In this document: positions 7,021 to 15,151 of the stretch, in pieces
Position numbering within the stretch: position 1 is the stretch's first letter
Layout: each line of letters begins with the position of its first letter
From: Oerskovia douganii
GTDB lineage: Bacteria; Actinomycetota; Actinomycetes; Actinomycetales; Cellulomonadaceae
NCBI RefSeq assembly: GCF_015142735.1
Contig: NZ_JACSPN010000005.1
Coordinates: 1 to 38,072, forward strand
Length of the DNA stretch: 38,072 nt
Direction: 5' to 3'
The notes under the pieces: model-generated
Told to the model about the DNA's origin: nothing
The model's input: only the letters and a program-made list of their open reading frames with translations
Database searches by the model: none
Position numbers and translations under genes: made by a program

Positions 7021-7761
7021 ATGACCACCTCGACACAGCACAGCAGCAACGACCAGCAGGTCCACGTCGTCCTCGTCCCGGGCTTCTGGCTCGGGGCCTG
7101 GGCGTGGGACGACGTCGTCCCCCACCTCGAGGCCGCAGGCCTCGCACCGCACGCCGTCACGCTCCCCGGGCTCGACGACGCCCGGACCGACCGCAGCGAC
7201 CTCACCCGGGAGGACCACGTCCAGGCCGTGCGCGACGTGATCGCGCCGCTCGAGGGCGACGTCGTGCTCGTGGGCCACAGCGGCGGCGGGCCCGTGATCC
7301 ACGAGGTCGTCGACAGGGACCCCGCGCGCATCCGCCGAGCGGTCTACGTCGACTCGGGACCGTTGGTCGACGGGGCCTCGCTCGCCCCCGACCTCCCGGC
7401 GGGGACGGTCGAGCTCCCCCTGCCCTCGTGGGACGAGCTCGCGGCCCAGGGGTCGAGCCTCGACGGGGTCGACGAGGCCGGGCTCGCACGGTTCCGCGCA
7501 CGGGCCGTCCCCCACCCCGCGGGCGTGGCCGGGGGCCGGGTGCGCGTGAGCGACCCCGCCCGGCTCGACGTCCCGGCGACAGCGATCTGCACGAGCCTGC
7601 CCGCCGAGATGGTCGAGCAGATGGCGAACCCCGGCCCGCCCCTGCACACCGAGCTCGGTGAGCTCGACGTCACGTACGTCGACCTGCCGACCGGGCACTG
7701 GCCCATGTTCTCGCGGCCGGCCGACCTCGCGACGGAGATCGTGCGGGCCGCGCGGGCATAG
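7021..7761 (+). CDS. Alpha/beta hydrolase
   Basis: A 246-residue alpha/beta-hydrolase-fold enzyme. The strand and oxyanion region is VHVVLVPGFWLGAWAWDDVV, the nucleophile elbow is GHSGGG with Ser87, and the catalytic histidine is in LPTGHWPMFS near the C-terminus. The length is normal for the esterase/EstC-like group. The substrate is unknown. The ATG at 7021 has only a weak ribosome binding site (CTGGGG). It is divergently transcribed from the WYL regulator and is the only gene in its unit, since a long hairpin follows the stop. It is therefore the most likely regulated target of that regulator, perhaps in detoxification of an ester or related compound; this is inferred from context only. 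Confidence 0.9.
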   Translation: MTTSTQHSSNDQQVHVVLVPGFWLGAWAWDDVVPHLEAAGLAPHAVTLPGLDDARTDRSDLTREDHVQAVRDVIAPLEGDVVLVGHSGGGPVIHEVVDRDPARIRRAVYVDSGPLVDGASLAPDLPAGTVELPLPSWDELAAQGSSLDGVDEAGLARFRARAVPHPAGVAGGRVRVSDPARLDVPATAICTSLPAEMVEQMANPGPPLHTELGELDVTYVDLPTGHWPMFSRPADLATEIVRAARA

Positions 7762-7777
7762 TCCCGCCGGGACGGAC

Positions 7778-7817
7778 GACGAGGTCGGGCCGCGCGGTCC
7801 GGCGGCCCGACCTCGTC
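7778..7817. terminator. Bidirectional terminator hairpin
   Basis: Fifteen bases at 7778-7792 are perfectly complementary to 7803-7817 around a 10-nt loop. It lies between the convergent ends of the hydrolase (7761) and the GH94-like gene (7847) and can serve both strands. Confidence 0.85.
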
Positions 7818-7846
7818 CTCGGCGCGTCCTCGCCGCGCCTGCACGG

Positions 7847-9628
7847 CTAGGACCCGGCGGTCACCGTGACCTCGACGAGCGCAGCCTCGCCCAGGCCCCC
7901 CGGGGACACGACGACGCCACGGTCGCGGTAGTCGCCTGCCCGCGGGGCGGCCGGCACGTCGACGAGATCCTCCGGCACCGAGCCGGCACGGACCCGCACG
8001 CCCTCGCCCCGCTCCCCGTCCCGCTCCAGGACCCGGAACACGACGTGGCGCACCCGCCCCCCGAGCTCGACGTCGACCGAGAGGCCGTCGGCCGACGCCG
8101 GCAGGACCGGGTCGACGAGGAGCGCACCCGCCTGCTCGGCGAGGCCGAGAACGCCCTGCACGAGCTGGCGCAGGTAGATCCCCGGCCCGCTCGAGTAGAC
8201 CCGCCACCCGCCCCGCACGGCCACGGACCCGTCCCGGAGCCGGTCGAAGTCGCGCGCGAAGCTCGCCCGGTCGGGGAAGTCCGCGTCGCTCGACGAGAAG
8301 TACGCGTTGCGCTGGCGGGGCGCGGCGTGCGCGATGCGGGACCCGAGGTCGACCGGGCTGATGCGGAGCAGCTCGTCGAGCGTCCGTCCGCGGCCGAGCG
8401 CCGCGAGGGCCTCGGCGTAGCGGATGTGCGCGTGCACGTACATCAGGCCGACCTCCCGCCCCACGTTCGCGGCCTGCTCGGCGCGCTGGAACGTGCGGGG
8501 GACGCCCTCGTCGAACGCGGCGGGGTGGTCCATGAGCCGCACGCCGTCGGGGAAGTGCAGGTGCTCCAGGACGAGGCGCTCGTGCTGCTCGGCCTCCCCA
8601 CGGGTGAAGACGCCCGCGATGATCGACTGGTTCATGGGGATGAGCCGGTAGCGCATGCCCGTGCTCGTGTCCCGCGGGTGGATGACGAGCTCGTCGCCCT
8701 GCTCGCCGTGCCGCACGTAGCCCGCCATGACGCCGTCGACGAGCGCACGCTCGCGCAGGTCGGTGCGTACCGCCGACGCGAGCGCCCCGGCCCGTGCCGA
8801 GAGCGTCCCCAGCTCCTCGCGACCGGTCGTGGTGCGGGCCAGGAGGTCCGCCGCCTGGACCAGCAGGGCCGACGTCCAGGTCGAGGCCAGGTTCGTGCGC
8901 ATCCGCGGGTCGGCCGGCTGGAGGGTGTCGTCCCAGTCGCCCTCGCCGTAGGCGGGCAGCGACGTGCCCGGCAGGAGGTCGGTCTCGAGATGGTCCAGGA
9001 TCCGGGCGACGTGGTCGAGGACGGTCGCGGCGGCGTCGGGCCCCTCGGAGGCGGGGCGGCGGCGCGCGTGGTCCCAGAAGGGGAGCACCTCGTCCAGGAC
9101 GCCCAGGTCGCCGCTCGCCTCCAGGTACTGGGCGAGCGCGAAGAGCGGCCACACCACGACGTCGCCGTGCGACGAGTCGTTGTAGCGCTCGGCGTAGGCG
9201 TCGAACATGAACCACTGGGGGAACCCGCCCCAGGTGTGCTGGTGGGCGAGGACCCGCAGCACGATCTGCCGGGCCACGTCCTCCCGGCCCCCGGCGAGCG
9301 CGAGCTCGAACGGCCCCTGGCACACGTCGCGGGTCCCCCAGGCCGCGCCCGAGTACTGCTCGAGCCCGTGCGGCACCAGGAAGTGGATCAGGGCGTCGTG
9401 CGCGTACCAGGGCACGAGCAGGTCGAGCTCCTGCGTCGCGAGGTCCGGGTGGGGCTGGAACCGCAGGCCGCGGACCAGCCCGCGCACGGTCTCCAGGTGC
9501 CCGGCGAGCGTGGCCTCGAGGTCGTCGAGCGGGTCGTGCTCGGGTGCGACCAGCGCGAGCGCCCCGGCGTCCCCGTGCGCCGAACCGGTGATCGCCACGG
9601 TCAGCGCGCCGGAGCCCGTGCTGGTCAT
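7847..9628 (-). CDS. GH94-like glycoside phosphorylase, probably 5'-truncated
   Basis: A 593-residue frame that carries the (alpha/alpha)6-barrel catalytic part of a GH94/GH36-type phosphorylase-like protein. Recognisable segments are PWYAHDALIHFLVPHGLEQY, SGAAWGTRDVCQGPFELA, HTWGGFPQWFMFD and GEGDWDDTLQP, the last matching the catalytic-acid Asp motif (DWND type) of cellobiose phosphorylases. Full-length relatives have a large N-terminal beta-sandwich domain and are several hundred residues longer. Here the frame opens (MTSTGSGALTVAITGSAHG) in what looks like the end of that domain. The ATG at 9628 has GGGAGG 16 nt upstream, too far for a good ribosome binding site. A beta-glucosidase that also lacks its front lies head-to-head. 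The protein is probably inactive or altered. Confidence 0.75.
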   Translation of the reverse strand: MTSTGSGALTVAITGSAHGDAGALALVAPEHDPLDDLEATLAGHLETVRGLVRGLRFQPHPDLATQELDLLVPWYAHDALIHFLVPHGLEQYSGAAWGTRDVCQGPFELALAGGREDVARQIVLRVLAHQHTWGGFPQWFMFDAYAERYNDSSHGDVVVWPLFALAQYLEASGDLGVLDEVLPFWDHARRRPASEGPDAAATVLDHVARILDHLETDLLPGTSLPAYGEGDWDDTLQPADPRMRTNLASTWTSALLVQAADLLARTTTGREELGTLSARAGALASAVRTDLRERALVDGVMAGYVRHGEQGDELVIHPRDTSTGMRYRLIPMNQSIIAGVFTRGEAEQHERLVLEHLHFPDGVRLMDHPAAFDEGVPRTFQRAEQAANVGREVGLMYVHAHIRYAEALAALGRGRTLDELLRISPVDLGSRIAHAAPRQRNAYFSSSDADFPDRASFARDFDRLRDGSVAVRGGWRVYSSGPGIYLRQLVQGVLGLAEQAGALLVDPVLPASADGLSVDVELGGRVRHVVFRVLERDGERGEGVRVRAGSVPEDLVDVPAAPRAGDYRDRGVVVSPGGLGEAALVEVTVTAGS

Positions 9629-9790
9629 CCGGTGCGCCGTGGCGCCTCCCTGGCCACGACCCCCTCGGTCCTGCGCGACGCCCCGCTGCTCGCCGGCGAG
9701 GCGCTCGCCGAGCCGGACCTGCTCGCCGCCCTCGGCCTGGGCACCGACGACGTCCTGCTGCCAGAGCGCGACGCCGCCGGCACGCTGCTC
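9629..9790 (+). pseudogene. Unidentified coding-like fragment between the two truncated glycosidase genes
   Basis: The plus-strand frame reads like protein (SLATTPSVLRDAPLLAGEAL, then LAALGLGTDDVLLPERDAAG) with the codon bias of its neighbours. It has no own end: it stops making sense near 9790, where the GH1 sequence begins in another frame. I do not recognise the family. It is likely a leftover piece of a third gene brought in by the same deletion or rearrangement that cut the GH94-like and GH1 genes. Confidence 0.4.
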
Positions 9791-9798
9791 TCCTGCCG

Positions 9799-10536
9799 CT
9801 GCTGGACGCCGCCTCGCACGTCTTCACGATCAACGAGCCCAACATCCTCGCGATGATGATCACGGCCGCCAAGGGCACGGAGCAGCTCCAGGCGGGCAGC
9901 ATGCACGCGCCCGACCCCGTCGCGACCGAGCACCTCGTCGCGGCGCACCGCCGAGCGGTCGAGCTCGTCCGCACGGTCGGGGTGCCCGTGGGCTGGCCCG
10001 TGGCCCCGCAGCAGTTCTTCGCGGACCCCGGCGCCGAGGAGGTCCTGCGGGAGTACGCCTACCCGCGCGAGACCGTCTTCCTCGAGGCCGCGCGCGGCGA
10101 CGACTTCGTCGGCGTCCAGGCCTACACCCGCACCCGCATCACGGTCGACGGGCCCCTGCCCGCACCGGACGACGCCGAGAAGACGCTCACCGGCTGGGAG
10201 TACTACCCGCCCGCCATCGCCGAGGCCGCACGGCTGGCGCACGAGATCACGGGCCTGCCCGTCCTCGTGTCGGAGAACGGCATCGCCACGGCCGACGACG
10301 CGCGCCGCATCGACTACACGCGCGACGCGCTGCGCGCCCTGCACGCCGAGGTCGAGGCCGGCCTGCCGCTGATCGGCTACCTCCACTGGTCGCTGCTCGA
10401 CAACTACGAGTGGGGCTCCTACGCGCCGACCTTCGGGCTCGTCGCCTGGGACCCGGAGACGTTCGAGCGCTCCCCCAAGCCGAGCCTCGGCTGGCTCGGG
10501 TCCGTCGCCCGCGGCGAGACCTCGCTCGACGACTGA
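9799..10536 (+). pseudogene. GH1 beta-glucosidase, N-terminally truncated
   Basis: The last ~245 residues of a family 1 glycoside hydrolase, a TIM-barrel enzyme that cleaves beta-glucosides such as cellobiose. Both catalytic glutamates are still there: the acid/base in HVFTINEPNI and the nucleophile in VLVSENGIAT. The substrate-site segment GYLHWSLLDNYEW follows, and the end (FERSPKPSLGWLGSVAR) is typical. The first ~170 residues of the barrel, including the opening strands, are missing: upstream of about 9799 this frame turns into an Arg-rich non-coding translation. An ATG at 9853 would give 227 residues but starts after the acid/base glutamate. The fragment cannot fold into a complete barrel. 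The stop is at 10534-10536 and a strong terminator follows. Confidence 0.85.
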
Positions 10537-10549
10537 GACCGGTCCCCCT

Positions 10550-10589
10550 GCCCGGGGCCGCCGAGCACCCCTGCTCGGCAGCCCCGGGC
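10550..10589. terminator. Terminator hairpin after the GH1 remnant
   Basis: Eighteen bases at 10550-10567 pair with 10572-10589 with one mismatch, around a CCCC loop, 13 bases past the GH1 stop. TTCGTCGT follows. Its intactness suggests the GH1 3' end was a normal gene end before the 5' loss. Confidence 0.8.
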
Positions 10590-10616
10590 TTCGTCGTCCC
10601 ACCCGCCGTCCGCGAG

Positions 10617-10642
10617 GACCACCGGACGCGTAGCCGGTGGTC
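10617..10642. promoter_or_regulatory. Inverted repeat upstream of the small membrane protein gene
   Basis: GACCACCGG (10617-10625) and CCGGTGGTC (10634-10642) form a perfect 9-bp inverted repeat with an 8-nt spacer, about 120 bases upstream of the ATG at 10766. It may be an operator or a second terminator. I see nothing else in 10643-10750 except ordinary GC-rich sequence. Confidence 0.35.
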
Positions 10643-10765
10643 GACGAGGGCGGTGGGCGGACGCGGGCCGACGGGTCGACCGTCCCCGGGTGCGACCGCG
10701 CCGTCCGGGTGCATGCTGGAGGGAAGGGGTTCCACCCCGGAGCCCCCCGGCAGGGAGGTACGGCA

Positions 10766-10954
10766 ATGCTCGGAGTCGTCCAGGCCGCGAGCGTCGACGC
10801 CGCGGTCTACGTCCCCACGGGGTCCGGCCCCGCGAACTGGTTCCTGCTCTTCGGCATCCTGGTCGTGGCGTTCATCCTCGTGTTCATGATCGTCGAGCTG
10901 GTCCGCGCCGCCCGCGACCGGCGCCTGCCGCCGCACCGGCGCGCGTCGCACTGA
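10766..10954 (+). CDS. Small single-pass membrane protein
   Basis: A 62-residue protein with one clear transmembrane helix (WFLLFGILVVAFILVFMIVE, about residues 26-45) followed by a basic tail (RAARDRRLPPHRRASH), which predicts an N-out, C-in orientation. The ATG at 10766 has GGGAGG at 10753-10758, 7 nt upstream, a strong start signal for so short a gene. I do not recognise a family, and the function is unknown. It stands alone: a GH1 remnant and terminator lie upstream, and the S9 peptidase converges from the other side. The 138-bp gap after it (10955-11092) is very GC-rich, with no clear feature. Confidence 0.75.
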   Translation: MLGVVQAASVDAAVYVPTGSGPANWFLLFGILVVAFILVFMIVELVRAARDRRLPPHRRASH

Positions 10955-11092
10955 CCGACCCCCAGCAGGCCGCGCCCGGCCCGACGTGCGCCCGGCGCTC
11001 GTGCCGCGCTCCGGCGTCGGGCCCCCTTGCGCCGACCGACGCGCGCCCTGCGCGGGCGGGACGCGGCACGCGCCGCGCCGCGCCCCCGCGGG

Positions 11093-13420
11093 TCAGCCCA
11101 GCGTCGTCGGGAGCTGCGCCGCGCCCTCGCCCGGCGCCACGCCCAGCACCCGCTCCGCGAGGAACGCCTGCACCACCTGGTACCAGACGATCGAGTGCTG
11201 CGGCTGGAGCACCCAGTGGTTCTCGTCCGGGAAGTACAGGAAACGGTGGTCGGTGCTCCCGTCCGCGGCCGCCGGCAGGCCCGACGACGACAGCAGCTCG
11301 TACCAGAGCCGCAGCCCCTCGCCGATCGGGACGCGGTAGTCCTTGTCGCCGTGGATCACGAGCATGGGCGTCACGATGTCCGCGACGTAGCGGTGCGGGG
11401 AGTGCTCGGCCGCCATCTCGGGCGTCATCTCACGCTGCCAGTAGTACGACGCGTCGGTCGTCGGGCCGAACTGGTCCAGGGCCCACAGGCTCGCGTGCGT
11501 CACGATCGCCCTGAACCGGTCCGTGTGGCCCGCGACCCAGTTCGCCATGTACCCGCCGAACGAGCCGCCCATCGCGGCCGTGCGGGTCTCGTCGATCTCC
11601 GGCAGCGCCTCCGCGGCGTCCGTGATCGCGAGCAGGTCGGTGTACGGGGCCGCGCCCCACGCCCCCCAGCCGCGCTGCACGAAGTCCTGGCCGTACCCCG
11701 TGGACAGCGCCGGGTCCGGGAGGAGGACCGCATAGCCCTGGGCCACGAGGATCCACGGGTTCCAGCGCCAGCTCCACGCGTTCCACGAACCGAGCGGGCC
11801 GCCGTGGATCCACAGCAGCAGCGGGGCAGGGTTCTCGGCGCTCGCACCGTGCGGCAGCGCCAACCAGCCACGGACCCGCACGTCGTCCGACGCAGCGGTC
11901 TCGATCTCGGTGAGCGTCCCCGGCAGGTCGGGGCTCGCGACCGGGCCGCGCAGCGGGGCCGCCGCGACGGGCGTGCCGTGGCCGGCGGGGGCCGCGAGGA
12001 AGTCCGCCAGCTCGATCCGCACGGGGTGCGACGGTTCGAGGTAGCTCGTGCGCAGGGCGTACGCGGCCGACGCGTCGGGCGCGACGCGGACGTCGGTGAA
12101 CGTCGCGTCGTCCGAGGTCAGGCGTGACACCGTGCCGTCGACCCCGGAGCCGTCGGGCGTGAACGCGACGTGGAAGACCGGGCCGCGCCCGTCGTCGTCG
12201 GCCGTCACGAGCAGGCCGTCTCCTGTGGGGAGCCACGCCACCGACGAGGGCCAGCGGTCCCAGCTCGCGGCCAGCGAGCGCAGACCGTGGTTGGCCCCGC
12301 CGTCCCCCGGGTCGCCGTCCGACCCGTCGCCCGCCCGCAGCGGGACCACCGCGAGGCTCTGCACAGGTGCGTCCTGCGGCGTCGTGAGGGTGTCGCGCAC
12401 GAACACGACCCACGCACCGTCGGGAGAGATCACGGGCGAGCTCGCGTCCGCGCCGGGCTCGTCGACGAGCGTGCGGCGCTCACCGGTCGCGGTGTCGATC
12501 GCGACGAGGACCGAGCGCTGGGAAGCCCCCGGCCCGGGCACCTGCCACGTCGTCACGAGCGTGGTGCCGTCCGCGGACAGGTCCGCCGAGTGCTCGCGCA
12601 GCGCCGGCCCGACGGCGGACGTCACGTCCCGCAGCTCGACGCGCCCCGCGGGGAGGTCGGGGTCGGAGTCGGGGTCGGTGCCCGCTGCGTGCCCCGTGAG
12701 GGGGTCGACGTCGGCCGCGGGGTCGGCCGTGGGGTCGGCCGCGGGCAGCGGGCGCGCCGGCTCGTCCGTGAGCTGCGAGAGGTCGGCGACGAACCGGTGC
12801 GGCTCGGACGGACCCAGGTCGTGGTCCCAGTACCGCACCGGGTACCCCGTGTGGAGGATCGCGGCGACCTTCTTGTCCTTGCGAGCCTTGCGCAGCTCGG
12901 CGTCGTGCACCAGGTCGCGTGCACTGGGCAGGACGTCGGCCGCGAGCGAGAGGACGGGCGCGCTGCGCGCGACGAGCGGGGCCGAGACCCCGGCCGGGGC
13001 CGACGCGACGATGCGCGCCTCACCACCCGCGGCCGGCAGGAGCCACAGGGCCGAGGTCGGTTCGCCCTCGGTCGACGACGAGGCCTCGCTGTCGGGGCGC
13101 GCCGACGTGAAGAGCAGGTCGCCCTCGGCCGTGAACGCCGCCCCCGACTCCCCCTTGGTGCTGCGCGTCAGGCGACGGGCCGGCGCCTGACCGGTCGGGT
13201 CGACCTCCCACAGCGCCGACACGTACGCCGTGCGCTTCGCGTCGAGCGTCGCCACGCTCGTCACGAGCCGACGCCCGTCCGGGGACATCACGAGGCCGCC
13301 CGTGCGAGGGATCGCGACGTACTGGTCGAGGTCGTGGAAAGGGGTGGTGGGGCGCTGCTCGGGGTCGGTGAGGCCGGGCCCCGAGGGCTCGGGCGGGAAG
13401 CCAGGAGTGTCAGTGGTCAC
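11093..13420 (-). CDS. S9 family prolyl oligopeptidase-type peptidase
   Basis: A 775-residue serine peptidase of the S9 (prolyl oligopeptidase/acylaminoacyl-peptidase) family. The first ~500 residues form a beta-propeller with WD40-like PD repeats (GGLVMSPDGRRLVT, SPVISPDGAWVVFV). The last ~260 form the alpha/beta-hydrolase domain. The nucleophile is Ser620 in GGSFGGYMANW, the acid is Asp in HGDKDYRVP, and the His is in FPDENHWVLQP. The propeller restricts substrates to short peptides. There is no signal peptide, so it is cytoplasmic. The GTG at 13420 has AGGA 7 nt upstream. An Asp/Pro-rich insertion at about residues 215-250 (TADPAADVDPLTGHAAGTDP) is unusual and probably a surface loop. It is divergently transcribed from the lipoprotein gene. 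Confidence 0.92.
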   Translation of the reverse strand: MTTDTPGFPPEPSGPGLTDPEQRPTTPFHDLDQYVAIPRTGGLVMSPDGRRLVTSVATLDAKRTAYVSALWEVDPTGQAPARRLTRSTKGESGAAFTAEGDLLFTSARPDSEASSSTEGEPTSALWLLPAAGGEARIVASAPAGVSAPLVARSAPVLSLAADVLPSARDLVHDAELRKARKDKKVAAILHTGYPVRYWDHDLGPSEPHRFVADLSQLTDEPARPLPAADPTADPAADVDPLTGHAAGTDPDSDPDLPAGRVELRDVTSAVGPALREHSADLSADGTTLVTTWQVPGPGASQRSVLVAIDTATGERRTLVDEPGADASSPVISPDGAWVVFVRDTLTTPQDAPVQSLAVVPLRAGDGSDGDPGDGGANHGLRSLAASWDRWPSSVAWLPTGDGLLVTADDDGRGPVFHVAFTPDGSGVDGTVSRLTSDDATFTDVRVAPDASAAYALRTSYLEPSHPVRIELADFLAAPAGHGTPVAAAPLRGPVASPDLPGTLTEIETAASDDVRVRGWLALPHGASAENPAPLLLWIHGGPLGSWNAWSWRWNPWILVAQGYAVLLPDPALSTGYGQDFVQRGWGAWGAAPYTDLLAITDAAEALPEIDETRTAAMGGSFGGYMANWVAGHTDRFRAIVTHASLWALDQFGPTTDASYYWQREMTPEMAAEHSPHRYVADIVTPMLVIHGDKDYRVPIGEGLRLWYELLSSSGLPAAADGSTDHRFLYFPDENHWVLQPQHSIVWYQVVQAFLAERVLGVAPGEGAAQLPTTLG

Positions 13421-13493
13421 TGCACCGTCCTATCACGGGGGCTGCCCACGGTGCGGGTGCCGGTGCGAGCCCGCGCACGCGCATACTGGACCC

Positions 13494-13955
13494 GTGCCCA
13501 AGGTTCCTGTCCTCGCCCTGACCGTGAGCGCCGCCGTCGGGCTGCTCCTGACCGGGTGCGGGTCCGACCCCGCACCGGACCTCGACGAGACCGTCCTCGC
13601 CGCCGTCGACGCCGCAGGCGACGCCGACGGCGAGCTCGACCTCATCAGCACCACGCACTTCGACTGGCAGAAGGCCGTGATCGTGTGCCCGGGCGACGAC
13701 ACCACCGAGGTGGCCCAGGCCGCGGGGACCACCGACGGCCCCGTCCAGGGCGAGCTCCCCGAGACGGTCGACGTGGGAACCGGCTACCTCGTGTTCGTCA
13801 ACGACAACCAGGTGACGCAGACCGCGGAGCTGCGGCTCGCGCGGGCCGACGTGTGCTCGCAGGAGCTCCCGGTCGCCGACCGTGTCCTGAGCCCGGGCAC
13901 GGCCCTGCGCGTCGAGCCCGGCACCGGTGACGGCTGGGTCGTGACGGCTGGCTGA
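13494..13955 (+). CDS. Small lipoprotein of unknown function
   Basis: A 153-residue secreted lipoprotein. A short basic start, a hydrophobic stretch (VLALTVSAAVGLLLTGC) and the lipobox LTGC at about residues 18-21 mark it for lipidation and anchoring on the outer face of the membrane. The mature part (LISTTHFDWQKAVIVCPGDD, then VGTGYLVFVNDNQVTQ) contains two further cysteines that could form a disulphide. I do not recognise the family. The GTG at 13494 has no Shine-Dalgarno site but sits 6 nt after CATACT (13482-13487), the typical layout of an actinobacterial leaderless gene. Three imperfect copies of CGCTGCCGAG at 13971-13980, 13988-13997 and 14004-14013 follow the stop and run into the palindrome at 14010. 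Confidence 0.8.
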   Translation: MPKVPVLALTVSAAVGLLLTGCGSDPAPDLDETVLAAVDAAGDADGELDLISTTHFDWQKAVIVCPGDDTTEVAQAAGTTDGPVQGELPETVDVGTGYLVFVNDNQVTQTAELRLARADVCSQELPVADRVLSPGTALRVEPGTGDGWVVTAG

Positions 13956-14009
13956 GCCGGGCCTGGGCCGCGCTGCCGAGCTGGCCCCGCTGCCGAGCTG
14001 CCCCGCTGC

Positions 14010-14064
14010 CGAGAACGGGGTTGAGGTCGTCATCTGACGCATGACGACCTCAACCCCGTTCTCG
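14010..14064. repeat. 53-55-bp palindrome, copy 1 (overlaps the DUF559 stop codon)
   Basis: Positions 14010-14033 are perfectly complementary to 14041-14064 (24 bp) around a 7-nt loop, CTGACGC. The core 14012-14064 matches copy 2 (15152-15204) at 51 of 53 positions; the only differences are the first and last loop bases. It lies between the convergent lipoprotein and DUF559 genes, and encodes the last 11 codons and the stop of the latter. It can act as a terminator, but identity of the full stem sequence between copies points to a dispersed repeat family rather than chance terminators. Confidence 0.9.
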
Positions 14065-15034
14065 AGCGCGCAGAACCTCGTGCTCGGTCCAGGAAGCTCC
14101 TGATCTCGGCTCCGACACGTCCCTGCGTCGCCAGGTCTCGAGCCGTGAAGCGCAGCAGTGCCGCACCCCGCGAGGCGACGAGGCGGTTCTGCCGCAGCCG
14201 GTCCGCGAACAGGGCCTCAGGCGATCCGTGCACCCCTGCACCGTCGATCTCCGCGATCAACCACGCCCCGTCCGGGAGGCGCCAGCCCAGGTCACCCCGG
14301 GCGAGGAACTCCCCGGCCTCTCCCGTCAGCACGACCTGCAGGTCGTCCGGCGGGACACCTGCATCGAGACGGTCGAGCCGGGCGAAGGTCTCGAGCGGGG
14401 ACTCGGCCCGTGGGTCGCCGAGCTCCCACCACGAGTGGGTCCGGGCGACGCCTCGACGGCCTCGAGCCAGGTCGTGCGCCCGGTCGAGGCCTCCGGCGTC
14501 GAGCAGCCGACCGTGCAGTGCACTGTCCATCAGGGCCACGGCGTAGCGGCGCGACACCTCCGGAACGGCCTGGGCGAGGGCCCAGTCCGGCGTGGCGACG
14601 TACCGCTCGCCCACCCGGTGGACCGTCATCCCGTCGTCGAACTGCCGGAGCACGATGCCCTCCCTGGACTCGGTCGCACGGCCACCCGGGAGGGCGGCCT
14701 GCGGGGTGATCCGCAGCGGCAGCCCCTGCACCCCGAGCAGGGCCAGCGCACACGGTCCGACGGCGATCGCGTCCGGGCCGAACGCCAGGAGCGCCGCCCA
14801 GGCTGCGCGTCGACGCCGGTGGTCGGGCGCGCCGGGCACGTCGCGCCGGTCGGGGCGGACGGGGTTCGTGTCGTAGACGCCGCGGGTCACCCGGCTCCAG
14901 CGTCGTTGCTCGACGAGGCGGGAGCGTCGGTGCGAGCGCACCTCGTTCGCGTCGCACTGCGCTGCCGACACCAACCCCTCCTGGCGGTACGCGACGGTCA
15001 GGAGGGGCTCGGGGAGCGGCGACAGAGGGCGCAT
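14030..15034 (-). CDS. AbiEi-like winged-helix/DUF559 nuclease-fold protein
   Basis: A 334-residue protein. Residues ~8-55 (EGLVSAAQCDANEV...RRWSRVTRGVYDT) look like the N-terminal winged helix found in AbiEi-type antitoxins and related actinobacterial proteins. The C-terminal ~110 residues match DUF559, a Vsr-like variant of the restriction-endonuclease fold: ESPLETFARL, GDLGWRLPDGAWLIAEIDG, DRLRQNRLVASRGAALLRFT. The acidic residues of ESPLE, GDLGW and AEIDG are the likely metal site. Many such proteins occur singly in actinobacteria, and their role is not established. The ATG at 15034 has no clear ribosome binding site. The last codons (SRTGLRSSCVR) and stop are encoded inside palindrome copy 1, and copy 2 lies 118 bases upstream of the start. 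Confidence 0.8.
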   Translation of the reverse strand: MRPLSPLPEPLLTVAYRQEGLVSAAQCDANEVRSHRRSRLVEQRRWSRVTRGVYDTNPVRPDRRDVPGAPDHRRRRAAWAALLAFGPDAIAVGPCALALLGVQGLPLRITPQAALPGGRATESREGIVLRQFDDGMTVHRVGERYVATPDWALAQAVPEVSRRYAVALMDSALHGRLLDAGGLDRAHDLARGRRGVARTHSWWELGDPRAESPLETFARLDRLDAGVPPDDLQVVLTGEAGEFLARGDLGWRLPDGAWLIAEIDGAGVHGSPEALFADRLRQNRLVASRGAALLRFTARDLATQGRVGAEIRSFLDRARGSARSRTGLRSSCVR

Positions 15035-15151
15035 CGCGGCATCACAGCACGGGTCACGAGCGGCCCGACCGTGGGACGAGAGCCTCTGTGGACGGACCGG
15101 TCCGCCCGGCGTCCTGTGGATCGTCGTCGAGAACGAGGTTCCCCGCGGTCC

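Noticed and set aside
7344-9974. An 876-codon minus-strand open frame overlapping the hydrolase and GH94-like genes
   Set aside because: It is an Arg/Pro/Ala-rich translation in the wrong frame, typical of shadow frames in GC-rich DNA, and it contradicts the well-supported hydrolase and GH94-like frames.
13971-14013. Three CGCTGCCGAG copies as a CRISPR-like array
   Set aside because: Units are only 10 bp with 6-7-bp spacing and no spacers of proper size or cas genes; simple slippage explains them.
14030-15034. DUF559 protein with a partner toxin as a complete toxin-antitoxin pair
   Set aside because: No AbiEii-like nucleotidyltransferase or other candidate toxin gene lies next to it; both flanks are a palindrome and unrelated genes.
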